A DNA stretch of 11,586 nucleotides from Bacteroidota bacterium (GCA_027021285.1 JALUUP010000231.1:1-11586), one strand, 5' to 3'. Shown: positions 1 to 6,695, counted from the first letter of the stretch. A program made the numbers and translations. The notes: a model not told the origin generated them from the letters alone.

Positions 1-153
1 AATCTCGGCATGTATTATGAGCAGGAAGGATATCTGAAGACGGCTCTCAGGTACTACAGGGAATACCTGCGATATGAGAATCCCCCGCCGCAAATCGCTG
101 AACATATACGTGAATTGGAAAAAGAGGTAAAAGGAATTGAGGAAAATAATTGA
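1..153 (+). CDS. C-terminal end of a TPR-like protein (partial)
   Basis: The window opens inside a gene whose last 50 codons run to TGA at 151-153. The residues read as helical-repeat protein: a segment rich in Tyr, Leu and Ala (NLGMYYEQEGYLKTALRYYR) has the spacing of a tetratricopeptide helix pair, with a small residue at the turn and aromatic positions. A charged helical tail rich in Glu and Lys follows. TPR proteins are scaffolds for protein-protein contacts, and some act in cytochrome c maturation (CcmH/NrfG type). The gene overlaps the next one by 17 nt, which suggests a shared operon and translational coupling. A role in cytochrome assembly is only inferred from that neighbour. Most of the protein lies outside the window, so the family is not secure. 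Confidence 0.6.
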   Translation, partial: NLGMYYEQEGYLKTALRYYREYLRYENPPPQIAEHIRELEKEVKGIEENN

Positions 154-745
154 ACATCGCATGATACCGGCGACATGGATCGGACTTGGTTTCCTGGTTG
201 CCGTGCTGCTCTACCTTCTTCCGTCCGAGCAAGTCCTGGGCGCAAACATCAAGGCTGTTTTTCTCCACGGCGCAGTGGCGCGGACGGGATTGATCGTCTT
301 TGCCGCCACCGGCTTGATGGGCCTGGCGGCCCTTGTGCGGAGGACCAGTACAATGGATCGGTGGTGCATGGCTGTTCTGAAAACGGCGGTACTATTCTGG
401 GTGGCGTACGGGATAACGGGTATGATCTCCTCGTACCTCGCCTGGGGTGAGGCCGTCGCGTGGGATGAACCGCAGGTTCGTGCCGGGTTGTGGGTACTGG
501 CAGCAAGTATCGTTCTGATCGCGGTGGTTCTGTGGGTCAAGGACCGGTGGTTCACGGCCGGGGCAAGCGTGATCCTCGGCGTCTTCGCCTGGGTCACGAT
601 GAAAGCCGCTCCTCGTGTCCGCCACCCGGTCAACCCCATCGGGGAATCGGGGTCGGACATGTTCAAGGTGCTGTACTTTGCCTTACTGGTGGTGGTCATC
701 CTGATGGCGGTGCAAACGGTTCGGTGGATGCGCGGGAGGGAATGA
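137..745 (+). CDS. CcmC/CcsA-like integral membrane protein (possible heme-handling protein)
   Basis: This 202-residue protein has about six hydrophobic helices (roughly 12-28, 40-64, 78-100, 115-134, 141-156 and 175-196). It has the layout of the CcmC/CcsA heme-handling family. His44 follows the second loop (FLHGAVAR), a tryptophan-acid motif lies near 103-110 (WGEAVAWD), and His163 lies in RHPVNPI before the last helix. In E. coli CcmC, from memory, the heme-ligand histidines are 60 and 184, a spacing of 124 against 119 here. The usual motif WGxxWxWD lacks its middle Trp, which is Val107 in this protein. The protein is slightly short for CcmC. The start used is TTG at 137, with GAGG at 124-127 as a plausible ribosome site. 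ATG at 161 is an alternative that would remove eight residues. The gene overlaps the upstream TPR-like gene, and c-type cytochrome genes lie just downstream on the other strand. Family assignment is by motif only; another polytopic protein is possible. Confidence 0.55.
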   Translation: MRKIIEHRMIPATWIGLGFLVAVLLYLLPSEQVLGANIKAVFLHGAVARTGLIVFAATGLMGLAALVRRTSTMDRWCMAVLKTAVLFWVAYGITGMISSYLAWGEAVAWDEPQVRAGLWVLAASIVLIAVVLWVKDRWFTAGASVILGVFAWVTMKAAPRVRHPVNPIGESGSDMFKVLYFALLVVVILMAVQTVRWMRGRE

Positions 746-792
746 AGAGGGACAGAACGCCTATCTTGTTGATGAAAAACAAAACATATAGA

Positions 793-825
793 AAAGGCCG
801 CAGGTTTCGGTTCCCGGCGGCCTTT
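793..825. terminator. Bidirectional intrinsic terminator between convergent genes
   Basis: A perfect 9-bp inverted repeat (AAAGGCCGC at 793-801, GCGGCCTTT at 817-825) encloses a 15-nt loop. It sits between the plus-strand membrane-protein gene ending at 745 and the minus-strand cytochrome gene ending at 844. On the minus strand the stem runs into TTTTC and further T-rich sequence; on the plus strand it ends in TTTC. The stem and the convergent position fit a terminator used from both sides, stronger for the minus-strand gene. Confidence 0.75.
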
Positions 826-843
826 CAACAAGCCAAAGTAATC

Positions 844-2013
844 TCAAAATGCCGTTACAAATCCCGTCGTGAGTTTTGGTTCCTTGTGAAGAAGGTCTTC
901 AGTTATTTCCGTCATGAGACGGATATTTCGCGCGAGCATGTAACTGACACTGAGAGTGGCGGTCTTGTAGTCGTACATCGTGCCGGGACTTTCAATCTGG
1001 TTGTACAGTGCGCTCAGGATCCATTGCGACCGTTCTCCGCCCGGAAAGAAGATCAATTCGACGAAGCCGCCGTCCATACGGGTATTCATGGCGCTGTTCG
1101 TTTCGACGTTATCTTCCCGATGCAGGTACTGCACGTTTAGTTCAAAGTTTCCGGTGTGTATGGTCATATCGGGGCCGTACAAGGCGAGCGTATTGCTCCG
1201 GCGGAATTCGCCTTCCTCGAAAGTTTCGGAACCTGTGTACATAAATCCTCCCAACCTGATCCAGCCCACGCGCTGTGACAGCCGGAAAGCGAACGTTTTT
1301 CCATTGTCAAAATCGAAGATGCGATTTTCGGTTTCACCGATGCCGTTACCGTTCAGCACTTCCGCAGTGACGTCCAGGCCGAAATCGAACCCGTAAGTCA
1401 CCAGCACGCCTCGTTCATACGTCAGCTTCGCCCTGGAAAACGAAGGTTTCATTTTGTACACGAGATAATCCTCGTAGGTAAGACGGAGCTCGCGCTTGAA
1501 CAATGGATCGGAGACCTGGAACTGGCCGACGATGATGTCGAAAGTCGTGTTGAACAAGTTGTTGAAATGTACGTAGGCGTCTTCCAATCCGGCTACTTCA
1601 CCGCGTTCGTCCATGTAAAAATACAGGTAATACGACACGTGGCTGGATATGGGGCCGCCGCTGAGCAGCTTGATACCGTACGGTGCTTCAAGGTCAAAAC
1701 TTCCCTTGTCTCTGTCTGCCAATTGCAGGAATCCATCGAAACGAAGGGCCAGAGGGAGGTAGCGTTGGAGCAGGAGGTCTTCGTCTCCCGTTTCCACGTA
1801 CTGGCGTTTCGGTTCGTTGCCGCTGGGGAGCATGAAACCGTTTGCCGCGAATTCTTCGCCGAAATCATTGAGCTTTGGTACGGCCAAATGGCAGGTGGAA
1901 CAGGAAAGCTTGTACTTGCGGGCAAAAGCCGGTATAGCGCTGGCGGTTGAAGCGAGAAAAATCAGCGCCGTAACCGTTGACAGAACGGGTAGCAGGTATG
2001 ATGATTTGTTCAT
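844..2013 (-). CDS. Monoheme cytochrome fused to an outer-membrane beta-barrel (Cyc2-like architecture)
   Basis: This 389-residue protein starts with a signal peptide (about 1-26, ending TASA). A single c-type heme site follows directly: the segment IPAFARKYKLSCSTCH carries Cys38, Cys41 and His42, then PKLNDFGEEFAANGF. The remaining ~320 residues alternate polar and aromatic stretches as in a transmembrane beta-barrel and end in Phe, the usual outer-membrane sorting residue. A short N-terminal PAFAR...CxxCH cytochrome joined to a porin is the layout of Cyc2, the outer-membrane iron oxidase of Fe(II)-oxidising bacteria. Related fused cytochrome-porins of unknown substrate also occur. Heme at the barrel mouth would pass electrons across the outer membrane. 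The ATG at 2013 has AGGA at 2028-2025, 11 nt upstream. A promoter with an operator-like palindrome precedes it. Iron oxidation is not shown by sequence; the cytochrome-porin fusion is fairly sure. Confidence 0.8.
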   Translation of the reverse strand: MNKSSYLLPVLSTVTALIFLASTASAIPAFARKYKLSCSTCHLAVPKLNDFGEEFAANGFMLPSGNEPKRQYVETGDEDLLLQRYLPLALRFDGFLQLADRDKGSFDLEAPYGIKLLSGGPISSHVSYYLYFYMDERGEVAGLEDAYVHFNNLFNTTFDIIVGQFQVSDPLFKRELRLTYEDYLVYKMKPSFSRAKLTYERGVLVTYGFDFGLDVTAEVLNGNGIGETENRIFDFDNGKTFAFRLSQRVGWIRLGGFMYTGSETFEEGEFRRSNTLALYGPDMTIHTGNFELNVQYLHREDNVETNSAMNTRMDGGFVELIFFPGGERSQWILSALYNQIESPGTMYDYKTATLSVSYMLARNIRLMTEITEDLLHKEPKLTTGFVTAF

Positions 2014-2049
2014 TGATCATGTGTTCCTGGATAAAGTAGGACAGGATGG

Positions 2050-2105
2050 GATTGCGCGCGCGCACGCAATCATTTGTAAAATACAGACTATTTATTTTTG
2101 GTCAT
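2050..2105 (-). promoter_or_regulatory. Promoter and palindrome of the barrel-cytochrome gene (element A)
   Basis: On the minus strand, a -35-like ATGACC (2105-2100) is followed 16 nt later by a -10-like TATTTT (2083-2078). Six nt further on is an imperfect palindrome with arms GATTGCG and CGCAATC (2071-2050). Transcription would begin about 55-60 nt before the ATG at 2013. The core AAATAGTCTGTATTTT and the palindrome position are shared with the element before the TonB receptor gene (4994-5060), which argues for a real, co-regulated promoter. The palindrome centre is alternating CG sequence. Confidence 0.6.
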
Positions 2106-2152
2106 TCATAGCAAGCCTTGTTGCGGGATTGTCTTTCCCTAAGTCATAGCAA
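2106..2152. repeat. Pair of 9-nt direct repeats upstream of promoter A
   Basis: TCATAGCAA occurs at 2106-2114 and again at 2144-2152, 38 nt apart, next to the -35 of the barrel-cytochrome promoter. The pair could be activator sites or chance; no equivalent pair is seen before the TonB receptor gene. Confidence 0.3.
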
Positions 2153-2198
2153 CCGGGTGGACGTGTCCGTGTTCACGATCGTATTGATAAAACTGAGT

Positions 2199-2275
2199 TC
2201 GGTCCACACTTTCGAACCACATCTCCGTATCGGTTGACCAGTACGTGTTCCATTTGTTCTGCCCGAACGCCGTTA
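2199..2275 (-). pseudogene. Remnant of the 3' end of a second pentaheme-cytochrome gene
   Basis: Read on the minus strand, this stretch aligns with the last ~75 nt of the pentaheme cytochrome gene (5146-5220). About three quarters of bases are identical, with one inserted base. In the cytochrome frame it reads GVRAEQMEHVLVNR against GVPAKEMEPVLVNR of the intact gene. After the inserted base it reads TEMWFESVD against TETWFDIVD. The stop position has changed from TGA to CGA, so the frame would run on to TAG at 2141-2139. No start, no heme motifs and only the tail of the gene remain, so this is a degraded duplicate rather than a gene. Confidence 0.7.
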
Positions 2276-2301
2276 CAAGTCCCGTATGTGTCTTGGTGCT
2301 T
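2269..2301 (-). pseudogene. Remnant of the 3' end of a second barrel-cytochrome gene
   Basis: Positions 2269-2285 match 851-867, the end of the barrel-cytochrome gene, at 16 of 17 bases. Weaker similarity with one gap continues to about 2301. The core decodes as TGLVTAF where the intact gene ends TGFVTAF. It begins directly after the TonB receptor stop (2306-2304) and joins the cytochrome-like remnant within a shared CGGC(A/G)TT sequence (minus strand), which looks like a deletion junction. Confidence 0.6.
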
Positions 2302-2303
2302 CA

Positions 2304-4781
2304 TCAGAAATCAGACTTCACGCCGAAGATCACCGTCCGCGGCAGCCCAGGGCGAATGCCTGCCGGGCGTCGGGCTGCGATGTATGTGACGTCCGTGAGG
2401 TTGCGAACGCTGACAAAGACTTTGTTTTTTGGCGTCAGCGCGTAATCGACAGAGAGATCGAGCACCAGGCGCGCGTCCGTACTCAACGAGGGAATAAAGT
2501 CGCCCGTGCCGGCTTCCGTGCGCGTCTTGCTGACGTATTTTGCGCTGAGATTTGTGGCGAACTTCGTCCACTCAAGCCCGATGCTGGTTGCGAGCTGGTG
2601 ACGCGGCAAATAGGGTAGCTCGTAACCCGGCTCTACGGTACCCCAGGGCCCGAAATCACTTTTGAACTTGTTTCTGAACTCGGCGTCGGTATAGGTATAC
2701 GACACGCGAAGCGGAATTGCAAGACCGGCCAACTGCGCAGCCTCGCCCAGGTCATAACTCGCAGACAATTCGAGGCCTTTTACATCCACTTCGCCGCCGT
2801 TGAACAAGTATCCCGTGCCTTCGCCGCCGCTGGCCTCGAGATCGGATCCGAGAAGATTGCTGTAGTCATTGAAGAAGATTACGCCTTGCACGGCTAATGT
2901 GCTGTTCCGGTAGCGGGCGCCCAACTCGTAGTTGATGCTCTCTTCCGGCCTGGTTCCTTCCTTTGAACCCGGCGGGGCGAACCCTTTGTGGATACCCAGA
3001 AACGAGCTGAACGACGGGGTGAATTGATAATCCAACCCGATGCCGGGAATGAAGATATTTACTTTGTTCACGCGGGATTTCAAACTGCTGCCCGTCCGTT
3101 GCGGGTCCGACGTGCCGTAATCATCGAGGCTGAGCGTGATGTCCTCGTAACGAACGCCCGGCACAACGGTGAAATGACTGAGCATGAATGTATACTGCAC
3201 GAAAGCGGCCCACGCTGTTGCCCTGCCGATGCGGTTGCTTTCAGTTCCAGGGATCCCCTTCTCGGTGAGCTTCATGACGCCGCTGTCCATTCGATACTTG
3301 TCGACCCACTGGAAGCGGTCGATTTCGTCTTCATGGTAGCGAAACCCTACTTCCACTTCATGCACGCTGCTATTGGTGCCGAATTGCATGCCGATGATCG
3401 ATTGCACGCCGCGGGCGAAATATTTACGGTTGTTGGCCTTGACTTCAAGGGCGTTGTCATTTGCGCTGGAACCGCCGGTAATGATCGAATATTCGGCCGC
3501 GTGGGTTTCCGGATCAGTCAGCAGGTTTCCTATCTTCACTCCGCCGTCGTTTTCCGTGGCGCGCACCTTGTCCAGTTTATACCAGTTCCGCTTGAAATCC
3601 GTGCGATAGATTGTCGTTGTGACATCGAAATTGTCGGAGAGCCTGATGAAATGCCTGAGCTGGTATTGCGCGTGCTCGGTATTCAGGACGTCCTTCTGCG
3701 AACCGGCATACCGGCGGAAGGGGGTGCGTTCGAAATCCGTTTCAGTCAGTCCGAGGTACGTCTCGTTTGAAGTCTCGTCCGTCTGGCCAATCTTGAAGGT
3801 CAATTCCTGGTAAATACTGGCGTCGCGATCGGTGTTGATACGGAGCTTGGCGAGATAGTCCTTTTTGTCGAAGCCGGTGTTGCCGCCGCCGTCGAGTTTC
3901 TTGAAGCCATCGACGCTGAACTGGTAGGTCTCGACAAGGAATCCCAGGTTTTCATACGCATCCCCGGCAAATGCATGGACGGTGCGGGTGTTATCCTCCC
4001 CGACAATGAGATTCGCGCGTCCGTGGAACTCGGACGGGATCCTGGTGGAAAGCAGGTTCAGGACACCGCCCGTGGTAAACGGACCGTACTTGATCTGGCT
4101 GGAGCCTTTGCGGATTTCGATGCCTTGCATACGGCCGACCGTGGGAAAATAGTAAGCCGCCGGAGCTGAATAGGGCGCGGGCGCCATCAATACGCCATCT
4201 TCCATCATGGTAATCTTTTCGCTGCGCTCAACGCCCGTACCCCGCAAGCCGATGTTGGGGCGTTGGCCGTACCCATCTTCTTCCTGGATGTAGACACCCG
4301 GAATCTCGCGCAAGGCGCGATTGATATCATTGTAACTATATTTATCCAACTCTTCCGGACCGATATAATGAGCCGACCCGGGAATGCTGTAAATCCTGTC
4401 CGTGCTGCCGATCAACATTTCCCGCTCGACCACGACCTCTTGCGTTTCGATGGGTTGCGGTGACAGGGAAAAAGCAAACGGGAGGAGATCGTTCTCGCTG
4501 ACAGTAATCTCACGCCGCAGTGTCTGGTATCCGATTCTGCTTACGACTATTGTGTATTTGCCGACAGGAACATTGTCAATAGCAAAGCTCCCGGAATCGG
4601 ACGTCGCCGCACCGAACGTCGTGCCTTGTAGCGATACGTTTACTCCGGCCAGAGGTGCGCCGGTATCCCGGTCGTGGACGACACCTTGAATACTGCCGGA
4701 CTGAGCAAAAGACAGTAAAGGAGTCGAGAAAAACAAGATGACCCCAAGAACAACGTGAATTCGTGTATGTTCGCTGTGCAC
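2304..4781 (-). CDS. TonB-dependent outer-membrane receptor, FecA-like (ferric-chelate type)
   Basis: This 825-residue receptor has a signal peptide (about 1-26, ending SFAQ) and a CarboxypepD-regulatory-like beta-sandwich at about 29-110 (GVVHDRDTGAPLAGVNV). A TonB-box-like segment lies near 114-119 (QEVVVE). The plug domain spans about 130-250 with strongly family-typical motifs (RPNIGLRGTGVERS, MMEDGV, APYSAPAAYYFPTVGRM, KGSSQIKYGPFTTGG). A long beta-barrel follows, ending with NLTD, PGLPRTV and a terminal Phe. Plugs of this kind are usually annotated as Fe(III)-dicitrate (FecA) receptors: they bind a ferric chelate outside and import it using TonB energy. The substrate cannot be fixed from sequence. 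The start is GTG at 4781, chosen because AAGGAG stands 6 nt before it. No FecR/FecI pair or ABC importer is visible here. The gene lies between the pentaheme and barrel cytochromes, all on one strand. Confidence 0.88.
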   Translation of the reverse strand: MHSEHTRIHVVLGVILFFSTPLLSFAQSGSIQGVVHDRDTGAPLAGVNVSLQGTTFGAATSDSGSFAIDNVPVGKYTIVVSRIGYQTLRREITVSENDLLPFAFSLSPQPIETQEVVVEREMLIGSTDRIYSIPGSAHYIGPEELDKYSYNDINRALREIPGVYIQEEDGYGQRPNIGLRGTGVERSEKITMMEDGVLMAPAPYSAPAAYYFPTVGRMQGIEIRKGSSQIKYGPFTTGGVLNLLSTRIPSEFHGRANLIVGEDNTRTVHAFAGDAYENLGFLVETYQFSVDGFKKLDGGGNTGFDKKDYLAKLRINTDRDASIYQELTFKIGQTDETSNETYLGLTETDFERTPFRRYAGSQKDVLNTEHAQYQLRHFIRLSDNFDVTTTIYRTDFKRNWYKLDKVRATENDGGVKIGNLLTDPETHAAEYSIITGGSSANDNALEVKANNRKYFARGVQSIIGMQFGTNSSVHEVEVGFRYHEDEIDRFQWVDKYRMDSGVMKLTEKGIPGTESNRIGRATAWAAFVQYTFMLSHFTVVPGVRYEDITLSLDDYGTSDPQRTGSSLKSRVNKVNIFIPGIGLDYQFTPSFSSFLGIHKGFAPPGSKEGTRPEESINYELGARYRNSTLAVQGVIFFNDYSNLLGSDLEASGGEGTGYLFNGGEVDVKGLELSASYDLGEAAQLAGLAIPLRVSYTYTDAEFRNKFKSDFGPWGTVEPGYELPYLPRHQLATSIGLEWTKFATNLSAKYVSKTRTEAGTGDFIPSLSTDARLVLDLSVDYALTPKNKVFVSVRNLTDVTYIAARRPAGIRPGLPRTVIFGVKSDF

Positions 4782-4793
4782 ACGTATCTCCTT
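4782..4793 (-). promoter_or_regulatory. Shine-Dalgarno site supporting a GTG start
   Basis: AAGGAG on the minus strand (4793-4788) lies 6 nt before GTG at 4781. No ATG in frame is nearer, so this site decides the start of the TonB receptor. Confidence 0.75.
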
Positions 4794-4993
4794 GAAAACT
4801 GGTTGATAAAGAATCGTTGCATATGTCGAAGTAAGTCACGAGCCGATACCATCCTTCCCTTGTCCTGTACATCTCATTCACTCCCCGCGGCCTTGACGGG
4901 AAGGTTCGCAGGTTTGGCTCTGAAACAATCTGTGCAGGTCGATAGGTATAACGCGTTTTTCACGAGACATGCGTCCCTGTTGTTTTAAAAAAT

Positions 4994-5017
4994 GATCGCA
5001 TAGCCAGGCATGCGATC
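4994..5017 (-). terminator. Hairpin with T-run: terminator of the pentaheme gene and/or operator palindrome
   Basis: The perfect 8-bp arms GATCGCAT and ATGCGATC enclose an 8-nt loop. On the minus strand a run of six T follows closely (4992-4987). This is a good intrinsic terminator for transcripts leaving the cytochrome gene, which ends 130 nt upstream. The same palindrome sits exactly where its counterpart does in promoter element A (6 nt after the -10), where no T-run exists, so it may mainly be an operator. Confidence 0.55.
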
Positions 5018-5060
5018 ACGAACAAAATACACACTATTTTGATTTAGACAAAATCTAAAT
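5018..5060 (-). promoter_or_regulatory. Promoter of the TonB receptor gene (element B) with overlapping 19-bp palindrome
   Basis: On the minus strand, TTGTCT (5051-5046) and TATTTT (5029-5024) are 16 nt apart, the same spacing as in element A. The -35 lies inside a perfect inverted repeat, ATTTAGA-CAAAA-TCTAAAT (5042-5060), 19 nt long. A palindrome of this size and AT content over a -35 box is typical of repressor operators. Its TTTAGnnnnnnnCTAAA form resembles sites of DtxR/MntR-type metal regulators more than a Fur box. That would suit an iron-receptor gene, but the regulator is not identified. The leader to the GTG at 4781 is about 230 nt and holds no gene that I can see. Confidence 0.55.
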
Positions 5061-5145
5061 AAGGAATTTCGCGAGGAATTTCATTGGTGTCGTCGGGGGG
5101 ACGGACGAGGAGGAAATGTTGACGGTAACGCTTACGCTGGTGGAT

Positions 5146-6516
5146 TCAATCCACGATGTCGAACCACGTTTCCGTGCGGTTGACAAGCACGGGTTCCATC
5201 TCCTTGGCAGGAACGCCGAGAAAATCTCCCACGGATTTTACGAGACGGCGATAGTAAATTTCAGCCACTACCTTGATTTTTCCCTCGGGAATTTCTTCGG
5301 GCACGTTCCAGGTATAGGTCTCGATCTTCGTTTCCCTCGGCCCGATCCGGTAGTCGGTTCCCAGCGAGGCCGTGTTCCACTGCGCTATGGTCATGCGGCC
5401 CTTGGGGTCGAAATAAGGAAGCCGGAACACGCGGTCGCCTTCGTACTGGAGGGCGTCGCGGGGCAACCCCTTGAAGTCCGGCAGGTCCATGATTTCCCCG
5501 ATGTCCTGGTACGCGAGGACGTTGCTCGAAATCGTGTACTCCTCGCCGGGGAAATTCTTTTTGTCCACGGCCAGGTGATAGGCTTTCCCACTGGCATCGT
5601 AAGCAATGACGGTCAGCCAGAGTTGGCGTTCTTCGGCAGATCCGCTGGGAATTTTATGACCCGCCTTGTGGTTGAACGCCTGCACGGTGATGACGACAGG
5701 TTCGCCGGGCTCCACTTCGCGCCGGTCGGGATGCATTCGTAGTTCGACCGCGCCGCGCAGTTTGCTCGGCGAATGCGCCCCGTGAAACAAGTGCTGGGCG
5801 GCGTCTTTCCGGGGCTTGGAGAGAATGGCGCTCTTTGTTTCCGCCTTGGGCATGTGGCAGTCCTGGCACCGGACGCCTTCCTTCGAGTACGGCCCGGCTT
5901 TCCACTCCCGTTGTGTGGATTTGACCCAGACACCATACGGACTTTTTTCGTTATGACAGGTGCCGCACATGTCCGGTGACATGGTAAAGTCGCTTTGTTT
6001 TGTTTCGTGATAAGAGGACTCCGCATCATCACGGTTTCCAAGTTTTACTGTTCCCGGTTTGATGGTGAAATTGAAATTAAAGGGCTCTTCACCCTTGAAA
6101 CCGGTAATGGTATGACACACGTCACATGACACGCCTTCATTGGCCCGCGAATTCGCCGAAGGTTTAGGTGGAGGAATGTCGCCGGCGATGAAGGCAAGAG
6201 GTGTATGACAACCGTTGCACCCGGCTTTGACCCCCGCGACTTTTTCATCTTTTTCGGCGTGAGGAACTGCAAGCTTGAAGTACTCGATCTCGTCCCATGC
6301 ATGAGTGTATGCCTGCGACATCATTGCCTGTTGCCATTGCATGTAAAAATCGGTATGGCAGGAGCCACAAACCTTGGGTTTCTCGAAGTCGTCGTAGGAA
6401 CCGGTTCCCAGCAGCTCGTCGCCCGCCGGTTGAGAAAGCGCGAAAGCGGGCGCCACGATCATCAGGGAAAATATCCAGCGGATGACATTGCAGAAATACG
6501 TATCGTAAATGTTCAT
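5146..6516 (-). CDS. Secreted pentaheme c-type cytochrome with C-terminal beta domain (cytochrome c554-like)
   Basis: With the start at ATG 6516 the protein has 456 residues and a signal peptide ending near APAFALSQ (about 26-29). Five heme-attachment motifs lie in the N-terminal half: CGSCH (50-54), CNGCH (100-104), CDVCH (131-135), CGTCH (184-188) and CQDCH (217-221). Spare histidines nearby (for example in AYTHAWD and SSYHETK) could be axial ligands. The rest, from about residue 245, is a heme-free beta-rich domain with GHKIPSG, as seen in multiheme cytochromes related to the c554/c' group. It probably carries electrons in the periplasm or at the outer membrane; no catalytic function can be assigned. 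An upstream in-frame ATG at 6618 would add 34 residues ahead of the signal peptide and is less likely. No clear Shine-Dalgarno precedes 6516. A palindrome, GTGGATTGAATCCAC on the minus strand (5154-5140), spans the stop codon. Confidence 0.85.
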   Translation of the reverse strand: MNIYDTYFCNVIRWIFSLMIVAPAFALSQPAGDELLGTGSYDDFEKPKVCGSCHTDFYMQWQQAMMSQAYTHAWDEIEYFKLAVPHAEKDEKVAGVKAGCNGCHTPLAFIAGDIPPPKPSANSRANEGVSCDVCHTITGFKGEEPFNFNFTIKPGTVKLGNRDDAESSYHETKQSDFTMSPDMCGTCHNEKSPYGVWVKSTQREWKAGPYSKEGVRCQDCHMPKAETKSAILSKPRKDAAQHLFHGAHSPSKLRGAVELRMHPDRREVEPGEPVVITVQAFNHKAGHKIPSGSAEERQLWLTVIAYDASGKAYHLAVDKKNFPGEEYTISSNVLAYQDIGEIMDLPDFKGLPRDALQYEGDRVFRLPYFDPKGRMTIAQWNTASLGTDYRIGPRETKIETYTWNVPEEIPEGKIKVVAEIYYRRLVKSVGDFLGVPAKEMEPVLVNRTETWFDIVD

Positions 6517-6628
6517 GACATTGTTGGATGATATTTCACATAGGGTGAATTCATAACACGGAATTTCTTTGTAAAAAGATACGACCGTCCGGCAAATACC
6601 ACAATAACCCGGCACCATACATGGTTCG

Positions 6629-6664
6629 CGGTGGTAGTATAATACCTTTAGAACACAATAAAAC
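6629..6664 (-). promoter_or_regulatory. Weak promoter candidate for the pentaheme cytochrome
   Basis: On the minus strand, TATACT (about 6641-6636) follows GTTTTA (6664-6659) at 17 nt. The -10 is good and the -35 poor. The leader to ATG 6516 would be about 110 nt. It shares nothing obvious with elements A and B. Confidence 0.25.
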
Positions 6665-6695
6665 CGAAACCGTGAAGACGTGATCGGGTTGGAGA

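Noticed and set aside
211..831. Minus-strand 206-codon frame opposite the CcmC-like gene
   Set aside because: The translation is rich in Arg, Thr and Pro, has no recognisable domain, and crosses the convergent terminator. The plus-strand frame has proper transmembrane helices.
2053..2068. Sixteen-base alternating pyrimidine-purine tract that could form Z-DNA
   Set aside because: It is part of the palindrome of promoter element A. The counterpart before the TonB receptor is not alternating, so Z-DNA is not the conserved property.
2139..2306. Open minus-strand stretch after the TonB stop, readable without a break as TGLVTAFGQNKWNTYWS... to TAG at 2141-2139
   Set aside because: It has no start codon, and its pieces align in different frames to the ends of two neighbouring genes. 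A degraded scar explains it better than a small gene.
2988..3770. Plus-strand 260-codon frame inside the TonB receptor gene
   Set aside because: Antisense to the conserved barrel region; no domain and no ribosome site supports it.
5116..5742. Plus-strand reading frame of 208 codons with a strong-looking AGGAGG before its ATG
   Set aside because: It lies antisense to the pentaheme cytochrome gene, whose CxxCH motifs and signal peptide are unmistakable. The translation resembles no protein family; it is a shadow of the real gene.
6516..6618. Upstream ATG at 6618 as start of the pentaheme cytochrome
   Set aside because: It would place 34 residues before an otherwise normal signal peptide; ATG 6516 gives the right export-signal layout.
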